Assembly (NCBI GenBank): GCA_029975165.1
Contig: JARKPR010000024.1
Location: forward strand, 1-64,000
DNA: 64,000 nucleotides
Direction of reading: 5' to 3'
Origin: Selenomonadales bacterium
GTDB lineage: Bacteria > Bacillota > Negativicutes > Sporomusales > UBA7701
Shown here one piece after another: positions 17,853-26,197 of this stretch. Under the pieces are notes generated by a model, which had not been told where the DNA came from, did not search any database, and saw only the letters and a program-made list of their open reading frames with translations. Made by a program: the position numbers and the translations under genes. Position 1 is the first letter of the stretch; each line of letters starts with the position of its first letter.

Positions 17853-19559
17853 TTATATATCAATATTGATTTCTCTCAGATATGTCTCGACCAGTTCGCG
17901 GACGGCGGCGGCACTGTCAAGGGCCATGGCCTCGGCGGCCAGGCGGCGCGCGGCGGCGAGGGTGACGGCGCGGACGAGCCGCCGGACGGCGGGCAGCGAC
18001 GCCGGGCTGACGCTGAGTTCGTCGAGGCCGAGACCGAGGAGCAGGAGGGCGCCGGCGGGGTCGGCGGCCATTTCGCCGCATACGCCGGCGTGCTTGCCGG
18101 CGGCGAGGGCGGCGGCGGCGACCATGGCGATGAGGCGCAGGACGCCGGGGTCAAGCGGCCGGTAGAGGTGGCCAAGGTTTTCGTCCAGGCGGTCAACGGC
18201 CAGGGAGTACTGGATGAGGTCGTTGGTGCCGATGCTGAAGAAGTCGCTGTGGCGGGCGAAGATTTCCGCGGCGGCGGCGGCGGCCGGCACTTCGACCATC
18301 ATGCCGACAGGCAGGGCGGGGTTGTGGGGCAGGCCGGCGGCGGCCAGTTCGGCCTTGCATGCGGCCAGCAGGGCGTTGGCGCGGGCCAGTTCGTCGACGC
18401 CGGCGATCATGGGGTACATGAGCCGCACGTCGCCGTAGGCGGCGGCGCGCAGGACGGCCCGCAGCTGGAGGCGGAAGGGGCCGGGGTGGGCGAGGCTGAG
18501 GCGGATGGCCCGCAGGCCGAGGAAGGGGTTGGCTTCGGCGGGGTGGTCGAGGCCGGGGAGGGGTTTGTCGCCGCCGGCGTCGAGGGTGCGGATGACGACC
18601 GGCCGGCCGCCCATGGCCTGGGCGACCTGGCGATAGGCGGCGAATTGCTCTTCTTCGTCCGGCAGGCTGGCCCTGTCCATGAAGAGGAATTCGCTGCGGA
18701 AGAGGCCGATGCCTTCGGCGCCATGGCGGAGGGCGCGGCCGGCGTCGGCCGGGCGGCCGATGTTGGCCCACAGCGCCAGCCTGTGGCCGTCGCGGGTGAC
18801 GGCCGGCCCGCCGTCGTCGGCGGGGGCGGTGCGGACGGCGGCCCGGCCGGTGTAGGCGGCGAGGGTGGCCTGGTCGGGGTTGACGGCCACCAGGCCGCGG
18901 CGGCCGTCGACGATGACGAGGTCGCCGTCGCGGACGAGGCGGTCGATGCCGGTAACGCCGACGACGGCGGGGATGCCCATGGCCCGCGCCAGGATGGCAG
19001 TGTGCGAGGTCGGGCCGCCGGTGGCGGTGACGAGGGCGAGGGTGGCGGCCGGGTCGAGGCGGGCGGTCGCCGAGGGGGTGAGGGTGTGGGCGACGATGAC
19101 CGCCGCGCCGGCTACCGCCGGGCCGGACGGGGCGTCGCCGGCGAGGTGGGCGCCGAGGCGGTCGGCGAGGTCGGCGAGGTCGTTGGCCCTCTCTCGCATG
19201 TAGGGGTCGTCGAGGGCGGCGAAAGCTTCGCGGTAGGCGGCGAAGACGGCCTGCACCGACCAGGCGGCCGTTTTGCCGGCGGCGATTTTGGCGGTGATTT
19301 CGCGCCGCAGTTCGTCGTCGTCGAGGATAGCGATGTGGGCGGCGAAGATTGCCCCTTCCCCCTCCCCCACCCTGGCGGCGAGGTCGGCCGCAAGGAGGGC
19401 GAGCTCGTCCCTGGCCGCGGCGAGGGCGGCGGCGAAACGGGCTTCTTCGGCCGCGGCCCGGCCGGGGGGCGCGTTCTCGGCCGGTTGGCCGGCCCGGTTT
19501 TTCAGCACTACGGCCGTGCCGACGGCGACGCCTTCCGACGCCGCGATCCCGCTGTGCAT
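17853..19559 (-). CDS. ptsI: phosphoenolpyruvate-protein phosphotransferase (PTS enzyme I)
   Basis: This 568-residue protein matches enzyme I. The phospho-His lies in GGPTSHTAIL (His 186), and the PEP-binding barrel has IGLFRSEFLFMDR, LMYPMI and FFSIGTNDLIQYSLAVDR. It transfers phosphate from PEP to HPr in the cytoplasm. I chose ATG 19559, with GGGAGGA 6 nt upstream. No ptsH or sugar-specific component is next to it, so here it may feed a regulatory or DHA-kinase-type PTS. Confidence 0.9.
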   Translation of the reverse strand: MHSGIAASEGVAVGTAVVLKNRAGQPAENAPPGRAAAEEARFAAALAAARDELALLAADLAARVGEGEGAIFAAHIAILDDDELRREITAKIAAGKTAAWSVQAVFAAYREAFAALDDPYMRERANDLADLADRLGAHLAGDAPSGPAVAGAAVIVAHTLTPSATARLDPAATLALVTATGGPTSHTAILARAMGIPAVVGVTGIDRLVRDGDLVIVDGRRGLVAVNPDQATLAAYTGRAAVRTAPADDGGPAVTRDGHRLALWANIGRPADAGRALRHGAEGIGLFRSEFLFMDRASLPDEEEQFAAYRQVAQAMGGRPVVIRTLDAGGDKPLPGLDHPAEANPFLGLRAIRLSLAHPGPFRLQLRAVLRAAAYGDVRLMYPMIAGVDELARANALLAACKAELAAAGLPHNPALPVGMMVEVPAAAAAAEIFARHSDFFSIGTNDLIQYSLAVDRLDENLGHLYRPLDPGVLRLIAMVAAAALAAGKHAGVCGEMAADPAGALLLLGLGLDELSVSPASLPAVRRLVRAVTLAAARRLAAEAMALDSAAAVRELVETYLREINIDI

Positions 19560-19594
19560 GGCAGTCCTCCCGTCGGTGGCGGTTTTCGGGGCGC

Positions 19595-20359
19595 TTATTG
19601 CCTGTGCAGCCAGCTTACGATGGCCGCGCCCAGTTCGTCGTGGCGGCCGGTGAAGACGTGGTCGGCGTCCTTGAGGACAGCGAATTCTTTCGGGGCGGCG
19701 CAGGCGGCGTAGAGGTCCTCGGAGCCGGCGAAGGGCACGGCGGCGTCGGCGGTGCCGTGCAGGACGAGGAGCGGGGCGGCGAAGGTTTTCGCGGCGGCCA
19801 GCGGGTCGTAGCCGCCGGCCAGCAGGTCGCGGGCAAAGGCGCTTTCGAGGGCAAAGCCTTTGCCGTAGAAGTTGGCGATTGTTTCGCCCTTGGCCGCTTT
19901 GGCCCACAGCTCGGGACCGAGGATGACGGCGGCGAAGTTTTCGACGGCGCGGATGACGGGGGCGATGGCGATCCGGCCGGCTACCGGGCGGTCGGCGGCG
20001 GTGAGGACGATGAGGCCGCCGAGGCTGTGGCCGAGCAGGTATACCGGCCGGCCGGGGAGCTGCCGATCGACCCAGGCGGCGACGCTGCGCAGGTCTTGCT
20101 GCCAGCCGGCGACGGTGGTGTCGGCGGCGAAGGTTCCTTCGCTGTCGCCGGAGCCGGCGAAGTCGAAGCGGACGGCGTACAGGCCGGCGGCTTCGAGGTT
20201 CTGGGCGAGGTTGCGCATGAGCTGGTTGGCGCCGACTTTGTCGCCGGTGAAGCCGTGGCATAGGATGACGACGGGGGCCGCGGCGGCCGCGCCGCCGGGC
20301 GTGTGGACCATGGCCGACAGGCGTTTGCCGCGGCTGGGTATCCAGGCGTGGTCTTTCAT
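19595..20359 (-). CDS. alpha/beta hydrolase
   Basis: This 254-residue protein has the nucleophile elbow GHSLGG (Ser 112), an oxyanion loop HGFTGD, and the late Asp/His in LVLHGTADAAVPF and DADHVFTG. It resembles cytosolic serine aminopeptidase-like or acyl-transfer hydrolases; the substrate is unknown. AAGGAGGGGG precedes the ATG, which overlaps the mobB stop by 4 bp. Confidence 0.83.
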   Translation of the reverse strand: MKDHAWIPSRGKRLSAMVHTPGGAAAAAPVVILCHGFTGDKVGANQLMRNLAQNLEAAGLYAVRFDFAGSGDSEGTFAADTTVAGWQQDLRSVAAWVDRQLPGRPVYLLGHSLGGLIVLTAADRPVAGRIAIAPVIRAVENFAAVILGPELWAKAAKGETIANFYGKGFALESAFARDLLAGGYDPLAAAKTFAAPLLVLHGTADAAVPFAGSEDLYAACAAPKEFAVLKDADHVFTGRHDELGAAIVSWLHRQ

Positions 20360-20856
20360 TGCGCCCCCTCCTTGCCCAGGTAGGTTGTTTCGATGAAGTC
20401 GGCCATGGCGGCGGGGTCGCCCAGGCCGAAACGGGGCAGGCCGGGGTAGACGGAAGCGTCGCTGACGATGGCGACTAGTTCGTCCTGGCGGCAGAGCGGC
20501 GCGGCGGCGACCGGCGGGCGGAAGATTTCGATCCGCGTCTTGCCTTCGCGCTTGTAGCCTTCGGTGAAGATGACGTCGACGCCGTCGATGCGGGCGGTGA
20601 GCTCGCTGAGCGGCATCTCCGCCGCGACTTTGGCGATCATGGCGTATTTGGCGGGCGACGAGATGCAGACGACGTCGGCGCCGGCCTGGGCGTGGCGCCA
20701 GGTGTCCTTGCCGGGATGGTCCATCTCGAAGCCGTGGACGTCGTGTTTGATGATGGCCACTTTGCGGCCGCGGCGTTTCATTTCGGCGATTAGTTTTTCC
20801 AGGTAGGTGGTTTTGCCTGAGTCCGCTTTGCCGACGAAGGACAGTACGGGTATCAT
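20356..20856 (-). CDS. mobB: molybdopterin-guanine dinucleotide biosynthesis protein MobB
   Basis: This 166-residue P-loop protein has GKADSGKTT (Walker A), the family stretch KVAIIKHDVHGFEMDHPGKD and VDVIFTEGYK. MobB is a GTP-binding helper in attaching GMP to molybdenum cofactor. It is coupled to the downstream hydrolase. The xanthine dehydrogenase further along in the window is a plausible user of molybdenum cofactor, though that type often uses a different nucleotide. Confidence 0.9.
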   Translation of the reverse strand: MIPVLSFVGKADSGKTTYLEKLIAEMKRRGRKVAIIKHDVHGFEMDHPGKDTWRHAQAGADVVCISSPAKYAMIAKVAAEMPLSELTARIDGVDVIFTEGYKREGKTRIEIFRPPVAAAPLCRQDELVAIVSDASVYPGLPRFGLGDPAAMADFIETTYLGKEGAQ

Positions 20857-20870
20857 GTTCTCCCCCCCTA

Positions 20871-21272
20871 TTATTCGGTTCCGGCCGGTTTATTTTCCCG
20901 TGCTTTCTTGTCCTGCCGGTAGGACGACCAGAACATCTGGATGCTCATTAAGGCGAAGAAGGCGCTGAACAGTTTGCGCAGCACCACGTCGGCGGTGATG
21001 TTGGCGATGTAGGCGCCGGCCAGGCCGCCGAGGATGATGCCGACCGCGAGGTACGGGGCGTGGTTGTAGTCGATGAGGCGGTTGCGGTGGTGCTTGAGGG
21101 CGCCGACGACGGCGGTGGGGATCATGGCGGCGATGGCGGCCGCCTGGGCGGCATGCTGGGGGACGCCGAGGAAGAAGACGCCGGCGGCGACGAAGATGGC
21201 CCCGCCGCCGATGCCGAGAAGGCCGCTGAGGATGCCGGTGACCACGCCGGTGAGGATGGCGATGGCGATCAT
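20871..21272 (-). CDS. half-size TSUP family permease, second half
   Basis: This 133-residue membrane protein has three to four helices and the TSUP signature LTGVVTGILSGLLGIGGGAIFV. Full TSUP (TauE/SafE) proteins are about 250 residues with two such repeats, so this is one half. The start overlaps the stop of the other half gene by 4 bp (ATGA). The charged C-terminus (RQDKKARENKPAGTE) should be cytoplasmic. It probably works only with its partner. Confidence 0.8.
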   Translation of the reverse strand: MIAIAILTGVVTGILSGLLGIGGGAIFVAAGVFFLGVPQHAAQAAAIAAMIPTAVVGALKHHRNRLIDYNHAPYLAVGIILGGLAGAYIANITADVVLRKLFSAFFALMSIQMFWSSYRQDKKARENKPAGTE

Positions 21273-21625
21273 GCGCTCCACCCCATTCTGATCGCCATGG
21301 CGAGCGCCAGTACGGCAAAGATGCGTTTGAGGACGGCCGGCCGCACCCTGGGCAGCAGCAGCGCGCCGATGTAGGCCCCGGCCATGCCGCCGATGGCGAA
21401 CAGGACGGCGAGGGTGAGGTCGAGCTGGCCGAAGGAGTTGTAGACGAAGGCGCTCATCACCGCGCCGGGGATGATGACCGCCAATGAGGTGGCGTGGGCG
21501 GAATGCTGGGAGAGGCCGAGGAAGTAGACGAGGCACGGCACGATGACGATGGCGCCGCCGATGCCGAGCAGCCCTCCTACCGTCCCGCCGAGGACGCCGA
21601 TCAGGATTGCTTTTGTTTTGTTCAC
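21269..21625 (-). CDS. half-size TSUP family permease, first half
   Basis: This 118-residue membrane protein has the matching TSUP half signature GVLGGTVGGLLGIGGAIVIVP and three further helices. The stop codon is a true in-frame stop, coupled to the next half, so the family fold is made from two chains. TSUP carriers move sulfite, sulfonates or other anions; the substrate is unknown. Confidence 0.8.
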   Translation of the reverse strand: MNKTKAILIGVLGGTVGGLLGIGGAIVIVPCLVYFLGLSQHSAHATSLAVIIPGAVMSAFVYNSFGQLDLTLAVLFAIGGMAGAYIGALLLPRVRPAVLKRIFAVLALAMAIRMGWSA

Positions 21626-21767
21626 TGGCCACCTGCTTTCTAGTGTTCTGTGGACTGCTTGTTATATATTCCCCGCCGGAGGGATTTTTCCTTGAAAGGA
21701 GGCCTGGCGAAGCTAAGTTTTCTAACCCCGTCCCAGGACTAATTTCCTATGGCGGCAAAAAGGGATA

Positions 21768-22958
21768 ATGACAAGGTTCGACGAATTATTCGGGTTAGGA
21801 AAGCTGTGCGCTGGAGGCATGAAGGCAATGGGTACGCGACAACCCGGCCGTGGACAGCGGGCCGCCGTCGGCGATGGCGTGGTCCGGGTCCAGTCCGAGA
21901 TCCGCGATAATATCGAGCAGGAGCGCTTGAAACGCTTTGCGCGCGAATATAAGCAGAGCGTCGATATGGAGGATGCGCTGGCCAGCCTGAGCCGGTTTTC
22001 CTTCCAACCCGTCGATTACGGGCCGGCTTTGGTCCGCCGCGAGTGGGTCGCGCCGCCTGTGCCCGATTTCAGCTATATTCTCGTCGAGACCCGCCTGAAG
22101 GTGACCAACAAGTATCTGGCCTCGATATCGACCCAGTTGCTGGCCGGGCTGTTCTTCGTCATTCTCAGTCTGGCGTTCATGAATACCTTCGTGCCGATTA
22201 TCGGCGTCGTCGGCCTGGCGATCTGCGCCCTGGCCCTCAACCGCGAGCTGCAGAACCGGCGGCGGGAGATCGATCGCGCCCTGACGGCGGCCCGCGCCGA
22301 GATCGACCGGAAGGTGCAGGAGGCCAAGGATAGCATCGAAAAGGCCCGCGATGCGTTCGTGGCGGCGGAGGAGGAGCGCGTCGGACGGGTGGAGCGCCTG
22401 CTGAACGCCGACCCGGGCGCGGTCTTCGAGCGTCTGGAGGAAGTGCTGTCGAGCTTCAAGATGCCTTTTTACCTGCGCTGCAGCATCGATTTCTACGAAA
22501 CCGAACCGCTTATCACCCTTCACCTCCCCGGCCACAATGTCATTCCGGATACGATCGTGACTATGTCCGACACCGGGATGATCGATTATACGGAGAAGTC
22601 GGCGCCTGAGATCAACCGCCAGTTTACCGAGGCCCTGGCCGGCGCGGCGCTGACGCTGGCGCTGCTCGCGTATTCGTATGTGCCGCCGCTGGATGCCGTG
22701 TACGTCCGCGCCATTTCCGACCGCTTCGAGGACCCGGAATGCCATTTCAGCCTGCGGCTGACCCGCGATGCGGCGCTGGAGGCGGCGGCGGCGCCCGATG
22801 CGCTGACTGCCTTCGAGCAGCTCGGGGCGCGCTACGAGGTAGGCCAGAACGGCAATTTCACGCCTGCCGTCCAGCCGCTCCTGCCTGGCTGGCTGCGGAC
22901 GGCGCCGCACGAGAAGGTGAGGAGCACGAAGTTTACGATTTTATCAAAGTTCGGGTAA
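21768..22958 (+). CDS. membrane protein with coiled coil, unknown function
   Basis: This 396-residue protein is not recognised. A soluble N-terminal part is followed by two adjacent membrane helices (about residues 123-157, LLAGLFFVILSLAFMNTFVP then GVVGLAICALAL). A charged coiled coil comes next (about 160-215, rich in Arg, Glu and Ala), then a soluble C-terminal domain of about 180 residues. The start is unsure: ATG 21768, 21819 and 21828 are in frame, and CTGGAGG lies 10 nt before 21828. It stands alone, with repeat copy F 3 bp after its stop. Confidence 0.65.
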   Translation: MTRFDELFGLGKLCAGGMKAMGTRQPGRGQRAAVGDGVVRVQSEIRDNIEQERLKRFAREYKQSVDMEDALASLSRFSFQPVDYGPALVRREWVAPPVPDFSYILVETRLKVTNKYLASISTQLLAGLFFVILSLAFMNTFVPIIGVVGLAICALALNRELQNRRREIDRALTAARAEIDRKVQEAKDSIEKARDAFVAAEEERVGRVERLLNADPGAVFERLEEVLSSFKMPFYLRCSIDFYETEPLITLHLPGHNVIPDTIVTMSDTGMIDYTEKSAPEINRQFTEALAGAALTLALLAYSYVPPLDAVYVRAISDRFEDPECHFSLRLTRDAALEAAAAPDALTAFEQLGARYEVGQNGNFTPAVQPLLPGWLRTAPHEKVRSTKFTILSKFG

Positions 22959-22960
22959 CC

Positions 22961-23062
22961 GGCCGTTGATAAGCGAGACTTGGCTCGGGCGATTGGCCCG
23001 AGCCTTTAGTTTAGCTATCCGCGCCCAGAGGCGCGGGAAAAGGCGGAGCTTTCTGAACGGCC
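22961..23062 (-). repeat. related repeat, copy F (same ends, different centre)
   Basis: The ends GGCCGTTGATAAG and CTTTCTGAACGGCC match those of copy B and pair with each other. The centre is unrelated and holds two strong hairpins. The element starts 3 bp after the stop of the upstream gene. Confidence 0.55.
22982..23013 (+). terminator. hairpin terminator inside repeat F
   Basis: Stem ggctcgggc/gcccgagcc (22982-22990 with 22996-23004) is followed by TTTAGTTTA. It probably ends the transcript of the coiled-coil membrane protein. Confidence 0.6.
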
Positions 23063-23117
23063 TTGGCTGTATCCTCGACCGGCTGCATACGGGGCCGGTT
23101 TTTTCGCGCCCGCGGCT

Positions 23118-23146
23118 TTGCCGCCGGGCGTCCGGCCTGGTATAAT
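23118..23146 (+). promoter_or_regulatory. sigma-A promoter
   Basis: TTGCCG (23118-23123) and TATAAT (23141-23146) are 17 bp apart, 20 bp before the HAD gene. Confidence 0.7.
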
Positions 23147-23166
23147 GGAGGTGTAGGGAAAAGGAG

Positions 23167-23862
23167 TTGACGGCCCTGAAAATTTTGTTCTGGGATATCG
23201 ACGGCACGCTGCTGCGGACGGCGCGCGCCGGCCTGTACGCTTTCGAACAGGCGACCGAGGAGCTTTACGCCGCCAAGCCCGACTTCACGACGGTGACGAC
23301 GGCCGGCATGACCGACTGCCATATCGCCGCCCAGATCATCGCCGTGGCCACCGGGCGGGAGCCGCGGGAGAACGAGGCCGCGGCGCTGGTGCAGCGGTAT
23401 GTGGAGCTGCTGCCCGCCCACCTGGCGGCCCGCGAGGGGTTCGTCATCCCGCCGGTGCTGGATATACTGAATCAGCTCGCCGCCGACCCCGGCTATGTGT
23501 CGCTGCTGCTGACCGGCAATACGGCCGCCGGCGCCCGCGCCAAGCTTACATATTATAATATCGCCCATTTTTTCGATTTCGCCGCCAGCGCGTTCGGGGA
23601 CGACTGCAAGAACCGGGCGGAGATCGCCGCCCGCGCCCTGGCGAGCGCGCGTCAGTGGTACCCGGCGGTGAGGCCGGAGAATATGTTCGTTATCGGCGAC
23701 ACGCCGAACGATGTGAGCTGCGGCAAAACGATCGGCGCCCGCACGGTGGCGGTGGCGACGGGGACATATTCCGCGGCCGAGCTGGCCGTCCACGCTCCGT
23801 GGTGGGTGGTGGAGCGGCTGCCGGCGCCGGCCGAGTTCATGGCGAAGATTATGGGGGAATGA
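23167..23862 (+). CDS. HAD-superfamily hydrolase
   Basis: This 231-residue protein has HAD motif I in FWDIDGTLL, motif II LLTGNT, and motifs III/IV ending IGDTPNDVSCG, typical of phosphoglycolate-phosphatase-like enzymes with a helical cap. The start is unusual: a TTG at 23167 touches AAAAGGAG directly, whereas an in-frame CTG at 23176 has ideal 9-nt spacing and would give LKILFWDIDGT. Either removes phosphate from a small metabolite; the substrate is not readable. Confidence 0.82.
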   Translation: MTALKILFWDIDGTLLRTARAGLYAFEQATEELYAAKPDFTTVTTAGMTDCHIAAQIIAVATGREPRENEAAALVQRYVELLPAHLAAREGFVIPPVLDILNQLAADPGYVSLLLTGNTAAGARAKLTYYNIAHFFDFAASAFGDDCKNRAEIAARALASARQWYPAVRPENMFVIGDTPNDVSCGKTIGARTVAVATGTYSAAELAVHAPWWVVERLPAPAEFMAKIMGE

Positions 23863-23883
23863 GAAGAGTTTATAAAAGAGCGA

Positions 23884-23912
23884 AGGAGACGGTCTTAACC
23901 GTCTCCTTTTTT
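23884..23912 (+). terminator. intrinsic terminator
   Basis: A perfect 10-bp stem aggagacggt/accgtctcct with loop ctta is followed by TTTTTATT. It ends the HAD gene. Confidence 0.88.
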
Positions 23913-23929
23913 ATTCCCTGAATCGCCGG

Positions 23930-23947
23930 GGCCTTATCAACGGTCCC
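23930..23947 (+). repeat. solitary arm of the ERIC-like repeat
   Basis: GGCCTTATCAACGGTCCC matches the right arm of the repeat family. Read on the minus strand, its GTTGATAAGG supplies the TGA stop of the EamA gene. Confidence 0.4.
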
Positions 23948-24812
23948 TTTGAACACTGCTGCTAGCTTTCATGGCTGGTAAGGTGTAGCGGGCGACGATG
24001 GCGGTGAGTATGATCAGTCCGCCGGCCAGGGACCACGGGCCGGGAACTTCGCCGATGAGGAGGACGACCCAGATGGGGTTTAAGATGGGCTCGATCATGG
24101 TGATGATGGTGGCTTCTAAGGCGGTGACGTGCTTGATGGCGATGGAGTAGAGGACGTAGGAGATGCCGAGCTGGAAGACGCCGAGGAGGACGAGGGCCAC
24201 GAGGCCGGTGGGGCCGGGGAAGCCGGCGAACATGAACGGCAGGCCGCAGAGGAAGGCGAGGAGGTTGCCGAGCAGCACCGAGCCGAAGGGCGAGGCGTCT
24301 TTTTGCTTGCGCATCGCCAGGGCCATGGTCGCCATGCTCATGCCGCTGCCGATGGCGAGGAGGTTGCCGAGCAGGTGGCCGGCCGACATCTGGTCCTGGA
24401 AGAAGAGGACCATGCCGCCGAAGACGGCGCCGATGGTCAGCCAGTCAAGGGCGGTGGTCTTTTCTTTGAGGAACCAGGCGCCGAACAGGGCCACCCAGAT
24501 GGAGGCGGTGTACTGGATGACGATGGCGTTGGCGGCGGTGGTGAGTTTGGTGGCGCTGGCGAACAGCATGACGGTGGCGGCGTAGCCGACGGCGCCGGTG
24601 AGCTGGGTGGCGCTGAAGTTGATCGGCTCGCGGCGGAAGGCCAGGCGGATGACGGCGGCGGCGATGAGGCTGCGCGCGCCCGAGATGGCGAGCGGGTGCC
24701 AGTCGACCGATTTTATCAGTATGCCGCCGCTGCTCCACAGGACGGAGGTGACGACGAGGAGCATGAGGGCGCGGAAGTGCTCCGATCTGCCGGAGCCTGG
24801 CAATATGTTCAA
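23937..24812 (-). CDS. EamA/DMT-family transporter
   Basis: This 291-residue membrane protein has ten predicted helices in two EamA repeats (LWSSGGILIKSVDWHPLAIS and the second after residue 150). Family members export amino acids or other metabolites. It starts with TTG at 24812, with AAGGAG 9 nt upstream, 33 bp after the CoA-transferase stop, so the two are likely one operon. Its stop lies in a repeat-family arm. Confidence 0.83.
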   Translation of the reverse strand: MNILPGSGRSEHFRALMLLVVTSVLWSSGGILIKSVDWHPLAISGARSLIAAAVIRLAFRREPINFSATQLTGAVGYAATVMLFASATKLTTAANAIVIQYTASIWVALFGAWFLKEKTTALDWLTIGAVFGGMVLFFQDQMSAGHLLGNLLAIGSGMSMATMALAMRKQKDASPFGSVLLGNLLAFLCGLPFMFAGFPGPTGLVALVLLGVFQLGISYVLYSIAIKHVTALEATIITMIEPILNPIWVVLLIGEVPGPWSLAGGLIILTAIVARYTLPAMKASSSVQRDR

Positions 24813-24845
24813 GGCGGGTTCTCCTTTCCGGTTGCGGCCGGATGT

Positions 24846-26030
24846 TTATACGATCTGGGCCTCTTTGAGGGCGGCGATTTTCGCCGCGGAATAGCCGAGG
24901 GCGGCGAGGATTTCGTCGGTATGCTGCCCGAGGAGGGGCGCCGGCCGCTCGATGGTGTCTTCCGCGGCCGACATTTTGATGGGGTTGCCGGGGATGGTGA
25001 CGGGGCCCGCGACCGGGTGGCCGACGGTGACCATCATGTTGCGCGCCTTGATGTGGGGGTCGTTGACGACCTGTTCGACGGTGAATACCGGCGCCGCCGG
25101 CACGTCGTTGTCGCCCAGGATGGCAAGGAGGTCGGCGACGCTGTGGCCGCCCGACCAGGAGGTGATGAGGGCGGTAAGTTCGTCGATGTGCCCGATGCGG
25201 TCCCGGTTGGCGGCGAAACGGGGGTCGGCGGTGAGGCCGGGCTGCCCCATGGCGGCGCACAGCCGCTGCCAGGTGGCCTCGTTGGCGCAGGCGATGAAGA
25301 CGTAGCCGTCGCTGGCCGGGAAGACGTCGTAGGGGCCGACGGTGGCGTGGGCGCTGCCGAGGCGCCCCGGTACTACGCCGTCGATGGTGTAGCGGACGAC
25401 GGCGTTTTCGAGGATGGCGGCGATACAGTCCTGCATGGAGATGTCGATATGCTGGCCGCGCCCCGTCCGCTCGCGCTGGTAGAGGGCGGCGAGGAGGCCG
25501 ATGGCGGCGAAGTTGCCGGCGTTGATGTCGCCGAGCGCGGTGCCGACGCGGGTCGGGGGACCGCCTTTCTGGCCGGTTATGCTCATGAGGCCGCCGGTCG
25601 CCTGGGCGATGGCGTCGAAGGCGAAGCGGCCGGCGTACGGCCCGTACTGGCCGAAGCCGGTGATGGATACGTAGACGAGGCGGGGGTTGAGGGCGGCGAG
25701 GTGGTCGTAGCCCAGCCCCCATTGGTCCATGGTGCCGGCGGCGAAGTTTTCGACGAGGATGTCGGCCCATACGGCCAGGTCTTTGAGGACGGCCTGTCCT
25801 TCCGGGCGGCGCAGGTCGAGGGTAAGGCTGCGTTTGTTGCGGTTCAGGGTCATGTAGTAGCCGCTTTCGCCGTTGGCGAACGGCCCGAATTGCCGCGAGT
25901 CGTCGCCGCGGCCGGGTACTTCGATTTTGATAACGTCGGCTCCCAGGTCGGCCATAACCATGGTGCAGTACGGTCCGGTCAGAACCCGCGATACGTCAAG
26001 GAGTTTGAGCCCGGCCAACGCCTTTGTCAA
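24846..26030 (-). CDS. family III CoA transferase (CaiB/BaiF type)
   Basis: This 394-residue enzyme has the N-terminal motif LDVSRVLTGPYCTMVMADLGA (first 20 of it diagnostic), ILVENFAAGTMDQWGLGYD, and the expected catalytic Asp in ALGDINAG (Asp 168). Family III enzymes move CoA between carboxylic acids. The start is TTG 26030, with GGGGGG 7 nt upstream. It is probably cotranscribed with the EamA exporter. The acid used is unknown. Confidence 0.88.
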   Translation of the reverse strand: MTKALAGLKLLDVSRVLTGPYCTMVMADLGADVIKIEVPGRGDDSRQFGPFANGESGYYMTLNRNKRSLTLDLRRPEGQAVLKDLAVWADILVENFAAGTMDQWGLGYDHLAALNPRLVYVSITGFGQYGPYAGRFAFDAIAQATGGLMSITGQKGGPPTRVGTALGDINAGNFAAIGLLAALYQRERTGRGQHIDISMQDCIAAILENAVVRYTIDGVVPGRLGSAHATVGPYDVFPASDGYVFIACANEATWQRLCAAMGQPGLTADPRFAANRDRIGHIDELTALITSWSGGHSVADLLAILGDNDVPAAPVFTVEQVVNDPHIKARNMMVTVGHPVAGPVTIPGNPIKMSAAEDTIERPAPLLGQHTDEILAALGYSAAKIAALKEAQIV

Positions 26031-26146
26031 CTACTATCCCCCCACTTTTGTCTGATTTCTGTCTAAGTCATATGTCATTTATTATACCCGGTGGGACGGA
26101 TCTTGACAATCGGCCGGTCCTGAAGGCGGGCGGGCGGCGAACGGCA

Positions 26147-26170
26147 AAGCCTGCGCGCCCGCGCAGGCTT
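26147..26170 (-). terminator. hairpin after the DUF1445 gene
   Basis: A 10-bp stem aagcctgcgc/gcgcaggctt lies between the DUF1445 stop and the CoA-transferase start. On the minus strand it is followed by TTTGCC, a weak U-tract. Confidence 0.5.
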
Positions 26171-26197
26171 AAGATTATGGATTGCGTAAGACTCTTG

